Of a stretch of DNA of 64,000 bases, positions 9,124-17,066 are shown piece after piece; the first letter of the stretch is position 1, and each line of letters begins with the position of its first letter. The position numbers were made by a program, and so were the translations under genes. Origin of the DNA: Herbaspirillum sp. alder98 (GTDB taxonomy: Bacteria > Pseudomonadota > Gammaproteobacteria > Burkholderiales > Burkholderiaceae_D); NCBI RefSeq assembly GCF_020179755.1, contig NZ_JAIUCY010000010.1:1-64000 (forward strand), written 5' to 3'. The notes below the pieces were generated by a model. It searched no databases. It was not told the origin of the DNA and saw only the letters and a list, made by a program, of their open reading frames with translations.

Positions 9124-10209
9124 TCAGGCTGGTGCGGCAATGAAGTTGCGTCCGCGTGGCCCTTGCAGGGCGCGTTGCAGGCGCTGGTCCCAGCCGTCGG
9201 CCACGCCATAGTCGGCCGGGTCGCTGGACACGCCGAGTTCATCCAGGAATTCGGTCAGGCGAGTGATGGCCCGCGCCGGCGAGGCGGCGCCGAAGATCTG
9301 CAGCAGCAAGGCGTCGACCTGGGTGTCGCGCCCGAACGCCAGACGCATCACATGCGGCAACGAAAAAGAGCATGCGATGCCGTGCGCCACGCCGTGCTGC
9401 AGGGTGATGTCATACGACAGCGAATGCGCCAGCGCAGTCTTGGTGTTGGAAAACGCCAACCCGGCCTGCAGCGCCGCCACCGCCATGCGGTCGCGCAAGG
9501 GCAGGTCACGTGGCTGGCGCAGCAGCGCCGGCAGGGTGGCGATAATCGTCCGTGCGGCGGTCGCGGCCAGGCTGGACGAGACCGGGTTGCGGTTGATGTT
9601 CCAGATCGATTCCAACGCATGCGACAGCGCATCGAGACCACTGGCAAGCGTGATTTCACGCGGCAGGCTCAGCATCAGCTGCGGGTCGATCAGCGCCGCC
9701 TGCGGCCAGGTCCACGGCTGATGCAGCGAATACTTGTTGCCGGCGTCGGCATCCCACACGGTGGCCCAGGGGGTGACTTCGCTGCCGGTGCCGGCGGTGG
9801 TGGGCACGGCAATCAAGGCCTTGGCCCGCGCGCCGTCGAGTGGCATGCCGTCACGCAGGTGCGCCAGCAACGGCGCAAAGTTGTCCGAGGGCGTGGCGCA
9901 CAGCATCACCTTGGCGCAGTCGATCACGCTGCCGCCGCCGAAGGCGACGATGCAATCGACATCGGCATGGCGCGACCAGATGCGCTGGTACATGTCGCAC
10001 AGCCAGCGCACGTCGGGATTGGGTTGCACGGCATTCTCGATGCCTGCCAGCCGGTCGCCCAGCAGCGTCGACAATTTGTCTTCGAGGCCCAGTGCGGCGG
10101 CTTCGGGAAAAGTGATCAGCAGCGCGCGACGACGGCCCAGCAGTTCGGGCAGGCGCGACAGGCTGCCGGCGCCGGCATGCACTGCCACCGGGTTGTGATA
10201 ATTCCACAT
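9124..10209 (-). CDS. Phosphonate-associated iron-containing alcohol dehydrogenase
   Basis: A 361-residue group III (iron-type) alcohol dehydrogenase. The NAD-binding GGGSVIDCAK motif, TTAGTGSEVT, and the metal-binding regions GLDALSHALESIW and HGVAHGIACSFSLPH are present. Fe-ADH relatives embedded in phosphonate operons form a known subfamily thought to interconvert phosphonoacetaldehyde and 2-hydroxyethylphosphonate or act on a similar phosphonate. It lies 21 bp upstream of phnX and follows the PhnE permease gene, supporting that role. The exact substrate is inferred. Confidence 0.86.
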   Translation of the reverse strand: MWNYHNPVAVHAGAGSLSRLPELLGRRRALLITFPEAAALGLEDKLSTLLGDRLAGIENAVQPNPDVRWLCDMYQRIWSRHADVDCIVAFGGGSVIDCAKVMLCATPSDNFAPLLAHLRDGMPLDGARAKALIAVPTTAGTGSEVTPWATVWDADAGNKYSLHQPWTWPQAALIDPQLMLSLPREITLASGLDALSHALESIWNINRNPVSSSLAATAARTIIATLPALLRQPRDLPLRDRMAVAALQAGLAFSNTKTALAHSLSYDITLQHGVAHGIACSFSLPHVMRLAFGRDTQVDALLLQIFGAASPARAITRLTEFLDELGVSSDPADYGVADGWDQRLQRALQGPRGRNFIAAPA

Positions 10210-10243
10210 GGTCTGGACTCGATGAAGGTAAATGGATGTGCAG

Positions 10244-11065
10244 TTAGTGACGGCCGTCCTGGATCATCTGGCGCAGGCGGCTGGAGACGGCATCCGCGGC
10301 CACCACCATCAGCGTCACCACCACGATGCAGGTGGCGGTGTCCTGGTACTTGAACAGCTTCAGGCTGTTGACCAGTTCGAAGCCCAGCCCGCCGGCGCCC
10401 ACCATGCCCAGCACGGTCGCCTGGCGCAGATTGACCTCGAAGCGGTAGAGCACGGTAGCGATCCATGCCGTGATGACCTGTGGCAGCACGCCGAAGACGA
10501 TCACCTGCAATGGACGGGCGCCGGTGGCGCGTAGCGCTTCGAGCGGGCCTTCGTCGATTTCCTCGATGCTCTCGGCGAAGAATTTTCCGACCATGCCGAT
10601 GCCGTGCAAGGCCAACGCTAGCACGCCGGGAAAAGGCCCCAGGCCGACCGCCGACACGAACACCAGCGCCAGGATCAATTCATTGATGCTGCGCGTGACA
10701 TTGAGCAGTTGTCGCACGCCCTGGTACAGCACCCGGTTCGGATTGAGGTTGCGCGCCGCCAGGAACGACACCGGTATGGCGCCGAGCACGCCCAGCAAGG
10801 TGCCCCACAAGGCAATCTGCACGGTTTCGACGGCCGGCGTCACCAGCCGCGCGAGGATGTTCCAGTTAGGCGGAAAGGAACGCGCCAGGAAGTCGCCGAT
10901 CTGCGGCACGCCATTGGCCAGTTCGGACCAGCTCAGCTGGGTGCCATCGGCACTCCACGCCAGTATGGCCGCGGCAAGCATTACGCCGCCGATGCATAGC
11001 AGCCAGGCGCGCAGGGTAAGCGGACGCGGCCCGGTCCAGACGATGTCGTGATAGCTGGCGTTCAT
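10244..11065 (-). CDS. phnE: Phosphonate ABC transporter permease
   Basis: A 273-residue inner-membrane permease. The segment LEALRATGARPLQVIVFGVLP is the PhnE-type EAA loop, and NPNRVLYQGVRQLLNVTRSI is typical of the family. The ATG at 11065 overlaps the phnC stop by one base; a GTG one codon earlier (11068) gives a 4-bp overlap. It completes the PhnCDE importer. No frameshift is seen. Confidence 0.92.
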   Translation of the reverse strand: MNASYHDIVWTGPRPLTLRAWLLCIGGVMLAAAILAWSADGTQLSWSELANGVPQIGDFLARSFPPNWNILARLVTPAVETVQIALWGTLLGVLGAIPVSFLAARNLNPNRVLYQGVRQLLNVTRSINELILALVFVSAVGLGPFPGVLALALHGIGMVGKFFAESIEEIDEGPLEALRATGARPLQVIVFGVLPQVITAWIATVLYRFEVNLRQATVLGMVGAGGLGFELVNSLKLFKYQDTATCIVVVTLMVVAADAVSSRLRQMIQDGRH

Positions 11066-11859
11066 CACAGCGCTCCCTGCATGGACAGCTCGGGCGCTGG
11101 CCGTACGGTTGGTTCAGGATTTTCGCGCGGTTCCAGCCCGGCGTAGATCAGGTCGAGGTGAGACTCGCGCAGTTCGTCGCCACGACCATCGAACACCAGC
11201 TTGCCGCCGGCCAGGCCGACGATGCGGTCGCCGAATTCACGCGCGTAATCCACTTGATGCAGGTTGCATACGACGGTGATGCCGAGTTCGCTGCAGGCGG
11301 TGCGCAGGTATTGCAGCACCAGGCGCGAGGTCTTGGGATCGAGACTGGCCACCGGTTCGTCGGCCAGGATCACCTGCGGGCGTTGCGCCAGCGCGCGCGC
11401 AATGCCGACCCGCTGGCGCTGGCCGCCCGACAGCGAATCGGTGCGTTCGCCTGCCTTGTGTTCCAGTTCGACCCGGCGCAGGCAATCCATGGCGAGCGCC
11501 ACATCCTGCCGCGAGAACAATTGCAGGATCGAGGCCAGCGTGCCGCATCGCCCGAGGCCACCGGTCAGCACATTCTTCAGTACCGACAGGCGCGGCACCA
11601 CGTTGTGATGCTGGAAGATCATGGCCACGTTGCGGCGCAGCTGGCGCACCCGGCGCGCGTCGGTGGCATCGTATCCGGCCGCCACCAGTTCGCCGGAGGT
11701 GGGCGCGACCAGGCCATTGATACAGCGCAGCAAGGTCGACTTGCCGGCGCCCGAAGGCCCCAGCACCACCAGGAACTCGCCGGCGGCGACATCGAGATCG
11801 ATGCCGCGCAACACGGCATTGCTACCGTATTGCTTGGTGAGCGATCGGATCCGGATCAT
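11065..11859 (-). CDS. phnC: Phosphonate ABC transporter ATP-binding protein
   Basis: A 264-residue ATPase with Walker A GPSGAGKST, signature LSGGQRQRVGIARALA, Walker B VILADEPVASLD, and the PhnC-typical QLRRNVAMIFQHHNVVPRLS and VVCNLHQVDYAREF. The start overlaps the phnD stop (ATGA), so translation is coupled. It energises uptake of phosphonates bound by PhnD. Confidence 0.94.
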   Translation of the reverse strand: MIRIRSLTKQYGSNAVLRGIDLDVAAGEFLVVLGPSGAGKSTLLRCINGLVAPTSGELVAAGYDATDARRVRQLRRNVAMIFQHHNVVPRLSVLKNVLTGGLGRCGTLASILQLFSRQDVALAMDCLRRVELEHKAGERTDSLSGGQRQRVGIARALAQRPQVILADEPVASLDPKTSRLVLQYLRTACSELGITVVCNLHQVDYAREFGDRIVGLAGGKLVFDGRGDELRESHLDLIYAGLEPRENPEPTVRPAPELSMQGAL

Positions 11860-12722
11860 TTCATCGCCTTGAGGTCGAGATTGAGGATCCTGGCGGTATC
11901 GCGCACCACGTCGTAGGCCTGGTCATCGGTCTTGACGAAGCCATTGAGCACGCCCTGGTCGCCCCATGGCACATCCTTGATGGCGGCGAAGGCGGCGGCG
12001 ATCTTCTGCTTGAACGCCGGGTCCAGGTCGCGCCGCCATACCATCGGCGACTCGGGAATATCGGGCGAAGTCCAGACCACGTTCAGGTCGTCCTGGCGCA
12101 CCGCGCCCTTGGCCACGGCGGCGGCCAGGATACGGTCGGCCACGGCAGCGGCGTCGACCTTCTTGTTCGCCACCGCCAGGATGCTGGCGTCATGCGAACC
12201 GGAGAAAATCACCCGCGAGAAATACTTGTTGGGATCGATGTTGATCTTCTGCAACCCGGCGCTGGGAAACAGGTGGCCGGAGGCCGACGAGGGATCGACG
12301 AAGGCCATGGTGCGGCCCTTCAGCTGTTCCAGGTTCTGGATCCCGCTATCGCGGCGCACGATGATCATGCTCTTGTAGAAACTGCGACCGCTCTTCTTGG
12401 TTTCGGCCACCGCAAACGCCTCGACGTTGGCGACCGAACTGGCCAGCACATACGAGAACGGGCCGAGGTAGGCCACGTCCAGTTTCTTGGCGCGCAGCGC
12501 TTCGATGATGCCGTTGTAGTCGGTGGCGATGAAGGCCTTGACCGGTAGGCCGAGCTGCTTTTGCAGGCCGTCGATCACCTGCTTGCTGTTTTCCAGCATG
12601 GCCTGCGAATCTTCGGCCGGGATCAGGCCCACCGTCAGCGTGGGCGCTGCCATGACAGGTTGTACCAGCAAGCCTGAAGTGAGCGCGGCCAGGCACAGCG
12701 CGAGGAGTGAACGTCGTTTCAT
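11856..12722 (-). CDS. phnD: Phosphonate ABC transporter periplasmic binding protein
   Basis: A 288-residue protein with a Sec signal peptide (MKRRSLLALCLAALTSGLLV, ending VMAA). The mature part begins PTLTVGLIPAEDSQAMLENS and contains DVAYLGPFSYVLAS and FVDPSSASGHLFPS, diagnostic for PhnD-type binding proteins of phosphonates/2-aminoethylphosphonate. It is the first gene of the leftward operon phnD-phnC-phnE-Fe-ADH-phnX, reading away from a divergent LysR gene across a 152-bp gap. Confidence 0.93.
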   Translation of the reverse strand: MKRRSLLALCLAALTSGLLVQPVMAAPTLTVGLIPAEDSQAMLENSKQVIDGLQKQLGLPVKAFIATDYNGIIEALRAKKLDVAYLGPFSYVLASSVANVEAFAVAETKKSGRSFYKSMIIVRRDSGIQNLEQLKGRTMAFVDPSSASGHLFPSAGLQKINIDPNKYFSRVIFSGSHDASILAVANKKVDAAAVADRILAAAVAKGAVRQDDLNVVWTSPDIPESPMVWRRDLDPAFKQKIAAAFAAIKDVPWGDQGVLNGFVKTDDQAYDVVRDTARILNLDLKAMK

Positions 12723-12814
12723 CTTGATCCTTGATCGGTGAGAATGCGGGCTGAAGTCGGGGTTGGAGACAGCGCTTGCTGGTGCGGACAGGTTGTAGAT
12801 TAAAGGCGCTATGT

Positions 12815-12842
12815 GACCGCTGTGTTATCGATATAATCTAAA
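12815..12842. promoter_or_regulatory. AT-rich promoter/operator region between phnD and the LysR gene
   Basis: The 152-bp divergent gap has an AT-rich core with GTTATCGATATAATCTA near 12823-12840. A matching TAGATTA word near 12797 makes an interrupted inverted repeat TAGATT...AATCTA. This is a plausible LysR-bound control region for the phosphonate operon; exact sites are not defined. Confidence 0.35.
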
Positions 12843-12874
12843 AAATCCTATCCAACTATTGATTGGAGCTATAG

Positions 12875-13735
12875 ATGACGCCATCGCAACTTCGCGCTTT
12901 CCTGGCCGTGGCCCGCCATCGCGGTTTTTCGTCGGCGGCCCGTGTGCTGGGCGTGAGCCAGCCCACCCTGACTACCCAGGTGCAGGCGCTGGAGCGCGAG
13001 CACAATGTCGAATTGTTCTACCGCCGTGGGCGTCGGCTGGACCTGAGCGAGACCGCGCAACGCCTGTTGCCGATCGCCCAGGGCATTGCCGAGCTCGAGC
13101 TCGATGCGCTCAACCTGCTGGTCAATTCCGGCACCTTGCATGTGGGCCATCTGCGAGTGGGGGCGGTGGGGCCGTTTCATGTGATCGAGATGGTCGATGC
13201 CTATCGCGCCCGTTATCCCAAGGTCGAGCTGTCGATCAAGCTGGGCAATTCGGCGCAATCGTTGGCCGATCTCGAGAGCTACACCACCGATGTCGCCGTG
13301 CTGGCCAGCTTCACCGATGACGCCCGTTTTTACGCGATGCCGTACGCCGACCATGCGGTGGTGTTGTTTGCCCACCGCAGCCACCCCTTCTACAAGCGCG
13401 CATCGGTCAGCCTGGCGGAACTGGAAGGGCAGCCGATGCTGATGCGGGAGCAAGGCTCGACCACCCGTCTGGCACTGGAAAAAGTGCTGCAGCAGGCCGG
13501 GGTGAAACCGCAGGTGGTGATGGAGATCGGCAGCCGTGAAGCGCTGCGTGAAGCGGTGGCGCGCGGGCTTGGCCTGGGCACGGTGTCGGAGGCCGAGTTC
13601 GTGGCCGACCCCAGGTTTCGCATGGTGCGCATCGAAGGTGACCCGGTCAGCACCCACACCTATCTGTATTGCCTGGCCGAGCGACGCGAGGCGCGGCTGG
13701 TGAGTTCGTTCATGCAGGTGATGGGCAGCAAATGA
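12875..13735 (+). CDS. LysR family regulator of the phosphonate operon (inferred)
   Basis: A 286-residue regulator. The helix-turn-helix lies in residues 1-60 (SQLRAFLAVARHRGFSSAA, LGVSQPTLTTQVQALE), and a substrate-binding domain follows. The RBS TTGGAGCTATAG precedes the ATG. It is divergent from phnD. LysR proteins in this position commonly activate 2-aminoethylphosphonate use; the effector here is unknown. Confidence 0.9.
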   Translation: MTPSQLRAFLAVARHRGFSSAARVLGVSQPTLTTQVQALEREHNVELFYRRGRRLDLSETAQRLLPIAQGIAELELDALNLLVNSGTLHVGHLRVGAVGPFHVIEMVDAYRARYPKVELSIKLGNSAQSLADLESYTTDVAVLASFTDDARFYAMPYADHAVVLFAHRSHPFYKRASVSLAELEGQPMLMREQGSTTRLALEKVLQQAGVKPQVVMEIGSREALREAVARGLGLGTVSEAEFVADPRFRMVRIEGDPVSTHTYLYCLAERREARLVSSFMQVMGSK

Positions 13736-13790
13736 CGACGGATGAAAACTAATCTGGGCGAAGGTGCCAGGATTTTAATTGCCGGGCGAC

Positions 13791-13818
13791 AATGTTAGAG
13801 TGGCGAAAAACTAACATT
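13791..13818. promoter_or_regulatory. Perfect 8-bp inverted repeat, possible operator
   Basis: AATGTTAG and CTAACATT are separated by 12 bp, about 78 bp before the ATG of the membrane protein at 13896. There is no T-tract, and the position is between two rightward genes, so an operator is more likely than a terminator. No regulator is assigned. Confidence 0.45.
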
Positions 13819-13895
13819 ACATTCGTCCACGTATCGTTCCCTCTTTCTTTGTGCTGCGCCGTCCGAAGGCCGAAGACAGAGCGATATGCTCAACC

Positions 13896-14753
13896 ATGAC
13901 AACAGAAACGCCTGAATTCTCTCCGATAGAACCCATCATCACGCCGCTCGCTGCTGATGCTTCACCTGCACCTCGTCCTGCTGGCGTTGCCTTGATTGCT
14001 TATCTCCTGCTCTTGAACGCGGCGGGTGTTGCAGTGAATGCATTGATGTTCGGGCCCTATCTACACAACACAGCGCTGTTGCCAGGTGTGTCGATTGCAC
14101 CGCAATTGCAGTGGCAGTTGTTCGAAGGGTGGAGCTATAGCTCCATTATCGTCGCCATCGGCCTGTTGCGGGCGTGGCGGTGGGCGCGCCTGGCATATGT
14201 CGTACAGGGAGGGCTGGGTTTCGTGTTGATACTTTTCGCGAACCGGCACGCGCATGGCCCGCTGATGGTGCAGCTGTTCTTTTCGTTGCCTTTTCTTGTG
14301 CTCTTCACCTGGCTGCTTTGCCGCAAGGACGCCATACATTATTTCGCGGCAGTGAAATCCTCGCGCGCACGTCGCAGCCTTCGCGGCCGCCTGGGCGCAT
14401 TCTTGTATGTGCTGGCGGCTGTCTTTGCATTCTGGAGCCTCAATGCGATTGTCTTGGGTATTACCGAGATCTACCCCAAGTCGTTGCATCGCGACAAACT
14501 GACCTTCCTGGCGCTGCCGGTAATTCTTGTCGCCGAGTGGGTTGGCAAGACCCCGGGCGCCCTCTCCAGAGCAGTCATCCTCGCGACCGCATTTGCGGCG
14601 TACCTGATGCAGATGTTCCTGTACAAGGTCTTTTCAGAATATGCAGGGCAGATGGGACCGTCTCTTTGGCAACTCAGGAATTGGGCGGTCGGCGTCACTG
14701 CCGCAGCAATGATGCTCGCGTACCTGCAATGGCGACGCGGGCGATCACATTGA
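13896..14753 (+). CDS. Uncharacterised multi-pass membrane protein
   Basis: A 285-residue protein from ATG 13896 (MTTETPEF); a GTG at 13851 would add 15 residues. After a Pro/Ala-rich N-terminus of about 40 residues there are roughly seven hydrophobic segments (for example AGVALIAYLLLLNAAGVAVNA, FVLILFA, FFSLPFLVLFTWLL, FLYVLAAVFAFWSLNAIVLG). A basic stretch SSRARRSLRGR lies mid-protein. I do not recognise a family. It stands alone, with an inverted repeat upstream and the binding-protein gene about 95 bp downstream. Confidence 0.7.
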   Translation: MTTETPEFSPIEPIITPLAADASPAPRPAGVALIAYLLLLNAAGVAVNALMFGPYLHNTALLPGVSIAPQLQWQLFEGWSYSSIIVAIGLLRAWRWARLAYVVQGGLGFVLILFANRHAHGPLMVQLFFSLPFLVLFTWLLCRKDAIHYFAAVKSSRARRSLRGRLGAFLYVLAAVFAFWSLNAIVLGITEIYPKSLHRDKLTFLALPVILVAEWVGKTPGALSRAVILATAFAAYLMQMFLYKVFSEYAGQMGPSLWQLRNWAVGVTAAAMMLAYLQWRRGRSH

Positions 14754-14847
14754 TTCTTGCATCCTCGTGCCCCGCTGTTTTATGCTGGACGGACATACGA
14801 AAGATATGGGCGCGCATATGTTCTTGTCAGGTTCTCAACCACGCATC

Positions 14848-15645
14848 ATGAAGACCTTCCTGGCGGCGTTGTTACTGACAACAATGGTCGTCGTGGCACC
14901 GGTTCGCGCGGCCGAATGCGTCAAGCTGGCGGTGTCGTCCGACTCCGACTATGCGCCGCTTCACTGGTATGACGGCCGCCAACTGACCGGCGCCAGCATC
15001 GAAATCGCACGGCGGGTTCTGACGGCGCTCGAGATTCCCTTTGAAGTTCGCTACGTGGGCCCCTTCCATCGCGTGCTCAAGGAAGCCGAGAGCGGCGATG
15101 TGGCGATGGTGGCTTCGCTGAAGAACACGCCCGAGCGCCAGAAATTTCTTTCCTTCACTTCGGTGCCGCTGTTCTCCAATCCGATCTCGGTCTTTGTCGC
15201 CAGCGACCGGCGCTTTGCCTATGCCGGCTGGCAAGACCTGATCGGCAAGCGTGGCGCCATCACCCAGGGCAACCAGTTCGGCGGACCCTTCGATGACTTC
15301 CTGCGCGCCCATCTCACGATACAGTCCGCGCAAAAGGCCCACATGAATTTCACCCGGCTCGATTCCGGCCAGGTCGACTACTTCATCACCGGCTACTACA
15401 ACGGCATGATCTACCTTAACCAGAGCGGCCAGGCCGACCACTTCGTGGCGCTGCAACCCTATGTGAGCGAGACCGATAACTTTCTCGCGCTGAGCAACGC
15501 CAGCCCCTGCGTGAAGCACCTGGCGCGCATCAATGCGCAACTGGAACTGATGCAAAAGCGCGGCGAGCTGCGCGCCGTGCTGGAGCGCTACGCGGCGCAG
15601 CTCAAGGTGGCGCCGCATACTGCCGGTGCGGCGGTGCAGAAGTGA
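14848..15645 (+). CDS. Periplasmic solute-binding protein, family 3 (amino-acid-type)
   Basis: A 265-residue exported protein. The ATG at 14848 gives a clear signal peptide (MKTFLAALLLTTMVVVAPVRA) followed by ECVKLAVSSDSDYAPLHWYDG and GASIEIARRVLTALEIPFEVR, the family 3 fold. No permease or ATPase gene adjoins it, so it may serve a distant transporter or a sensor. The longer frame starting at 14767 places 27 extra residues before the signal peptide and is disfavoured. Confidence 0.85.
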   Translation: MKTFLAALLLTTMVVVAPVRAAECVKLAVSSDSDYAPLHWYDGRQLTGASIEIARRVLTALEIPFEVRYVGPFHRVLKEAESGDVAMVASLKNTPERQKFLSFTSVPLFSNPISVFVASDRRFAYAGWQDLIGKRGAITQGNQFGGPFDDFLRAHLTIQSAQKAHMNFTRLDSGQVDYFITGYYNGMIYLNQSGQADHFVALQPYVSETDNFLALSNASPCVKHLARINAQLELMQKRGELRAVLERYAAQLKVAPHTAGAAVQK

Positions 15646-15669
15646 TGTGGGCATCGTGCCGGGGCCACG

Positions 15670-15795
15670 TCAGATGCCGGGCGCAAGCAGGCGAATGATC
15701 TTCAGCCAGATGTCGTCGCCGCGGCCGGCGGCATGGGCGGCGGTCGATGCCAACAAGGTGACGGCGGCGATGAAGAAGGTGGAATAGAGGCGCAT
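15670..15795 (-). CDS. Small exported peptide, 41 residues (peptide family member 1)
   Basis: A tiny gene with an ideal RBS (CAGGAGAACACC) directly before ATG 15795. The product has a textbook signal peptide (MRLYSTFFIAAVTLLASTAA, then HA at the cleavage site). The mature tail is only about 19 residues, beginning AGRGDDIWLKII. Upstream leader DNA (15876-15897) is nearly the same as that before the peptide gene at 41746, and a near-palindrome TGTTGCA-N2-TGAAACA lies at 15923-15938. It shares the MR... HA / short spacer / (I,L,V)W pattern with the products at 16731 and 41746. No known family is recognised. Confidence 0.68.
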   Translation of the reverse strand: MRLYSTFFIAAVTLLASTAAHAAGRGDDIWLKIIRLLAPGI

Positions 15796-15922
15796 GGTGT
15801 TCTCCTGAAAGTGATCCGACGATGGTGGGCCAATCCGGCGTTTCGCTTCTTTGCGTTACGTTTTGGCTTGGGTCTATCTTGCGGCGGTCCGGTTACCGGC
15901 CGATGTCAGGGTCGACGTTTCA

Positions 15923-15938
15923 TGTTGCAGTTGAAACA
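15923..15938. promoter_or_regulatory. TGTTTCA-N2-TGAAACA type palindrome, one mismatch
   Basis: TGTTGCAGTTGAAACA lies 128 bp before the start of the small peptide gene at 15795 (leftward) and 136 bp before the CHRD gene (rightward). It is one base from the perfect form seen at 16951 and 41854. Confidence 0.5.
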
Positions 15939-16073
15939 GAGAGGCCGTTATCTGATCTCTAGGTAAATTCTTATCTGTTTTCCGTCCTGTGAAATCTTCG
16001 GCAGTGTTCTACACTGCGTATCGTCCTACCGTGCCATTCATTTCGTGAATTACAAAAAATCAGGAGAACAAGC

Positions 16074-16493
16074 ATGACTGGAATCAAGACCATCCACGGC
16101 GCATTGCTGGCCGCCTTGTTGCTGAGCGCAGGTGTAACCATGGCGCAAACCGCCAATGTGGATTTGCGCGGCAGCAACGAAGTACCCGCCAATCCCTCCA
16201 CCGCCAGCGGCACCGGCAGCATCAGCGTGGCGGCCGACAAGAGCGTCAGCGGCACCATCACCACGACCGGCATCGAGGGTAAGGCAGCCCACATCCACAC
16301 CGGTGCGACCGGCGCCAACGGCCCGGTGATCGTTGGCCTGACCAAGAATGGCGATAACGGCTGGAGCGTGCCGGCCGGGGCCAAGTTGTCCGACGAGCAA
16401 TATGCCGCCTATGTGGCCGGTACGCTTTACGTCAACGTGCATAGCGCGGCGCATCCAGGCGGCGAGATTCGCGGGCAGTTGTCGCCGAAGTAA
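16074..16493 (+). CDS. Secreted CHRD-domain protein
   Basis: A 139-residue protein with a signal peptide (about residues 1-24, ending TMAQ) and one CHRD (chordin-like) domain: NVDLRGSNEVPANPSTASGT, KAAHIHTGATGANGPVI, LYVNVHSAAHPGGEIRGQL. CHRD proteins are secreted beta-rich proteins of unclear function in bacteria. The RBS CAGGAGAACAAGC precedes the ATG. A rho-independent terminator follows at 16527-16553. Confidence 0.9.
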   Translation: MTGIKTIHGALLAALLLSAGVTMAQTANVDLRGSNEVPANPSTASGTGSISVAADKSVSGTITTTGIEGKAAHIHTGATGANGPVIVGLTKNGDNGWSVPAGAKLSDEQYAAYVAGTLYVNVHSAAHPGGEIRGQLSPK

Positions 16494-16526
16494 GCTGGTT
16501 GTCCCGTTGTGTGAGCGCGAGACTGG

Positions 16527-16553
16527 AACCGTCACCCATGGTGGCGGTTTTTT
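16527..16553 (+). terminator. Rho-independent terminator of the CHRD gene
   Basis: Stem AACCGTCACC / GGTGGCGGTT (one mismatch) with loop CAT, followed by a run of T. It lies 34 bp after the CHRD stop codon and abuts the stop of the convergent small gene at 16555. Confidence 0.8.
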
Positions 16554-16554
16554 C

Positions 16555-16731
16555 TTAGCGACGGCGAAACAGCGGGCTTTGGCGCATCTGTTCCTGCATT
16601 TGCCTTTCCATCAGGTCGCGGCGTTCCTGCTGCACTCTTTGCAATCCGTCCCAGATTGAAATATCCCAGACGTCCATGGCGTGACAATTTGCACTGGCGG
16701 CCAATAAGGCGATGACGATGAATTGACGCAT
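16555..16731 (-). CDS. Small exported peptide, 58 residues (peptide family member 2)
   Basis: The RBS AAGGAGAACAAC stands directly before ATG 16731. The product starts MRQFIVIALLAASANCHA, a short signal peptide ending HA. The mature part begins MDVWDISIWDGL and turns into a charged helix rich in Gln/Arg/Glu (QQERRDLMERQMQEQM). The W soon after HA matches the peptides at 15795 and 41746. It is the second gene of a leftward pair, 36 bp after the 28-residue gene at 16768-16854. The stop codon lies next to the CHRD terminator. The function is unknown. Confidence 0.65.
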   Translation of the reverse strand: MRQFIVIALLAASANCHAMDVWDISIWDGLQRVQQERRDLMERQMQEQMRQSPLFRRR

Positions 16732-16767
16732 GTTGTTCTCCTTGCTGTTCGTGCGATGGGGTGAGGT

Positions 16768-16854
16768 TCAGAAGATGAGCAGTTCGTAGCGGATTTCGTC
16801 CGCATTCGCCGCCGGTGTAAGGAAGTCCAGGAGATAGTCGAGACAGGAACGCAT
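16768..16854 (-). CDS. Very short peptide gene, 28 residues (family-associated)
   Basis: The RBS GGAGGCCAAGC precedes ATG 16854. The product begins MRSCLDYLLDFLTPAANADE and ends YELLIF. It is only weakly signal-like (hydrophobic stretch, then AANA). Its leader DNA aligns with that of the peptide at 41746: both carry GGGTGTT, then a short spacer, then GGGTTG, on the plus strand. It is first in a two-gene leftward unit with the 58-residue peptide. It could be a leader peptide rather than a functional product. Confidence 0.5.
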   Translation of the reverse strand: MRSCLDYLLDFLTPAANADEIRYELLIF

Positions 16855-16950
16855 GCTTGGCCTCCGCCAGAAGTTGATCGGGTGTTGCTGTTGGGTTGAG
16901 TGCATAGTGCGCTGGCCATGTTGCCGCTGCATTTCAGTGACGGCGGCCGG

Positions 16951-16966
16951 TGTTTCAGTTGAAACA
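16951..16966. promoter_or_regulatory. Perfect TGTTTCA-N2-TGAAACA palindrome
   Basis: TGTTTCAGTTGAAACA lies 97 bp upstream of the small gene at 16854 (leftward) and 101 bp upstream of the DsbA-family gene at 17067 (rightward). It is identical at its core to the element at 41854-41873. This is a probable operator for an unidentified dimeric regulator. Confidence 0.6.
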
Positions 16967-17066
16967 GGCGGCGGCACGCGCGGCCCGATGAGCGTTGCCG
17001 ATCGGATTTACAATGGCCCTTCGTTTTCCGGCCTGATGCCAGGCGCCATGTGTGAGGTACATCCCA

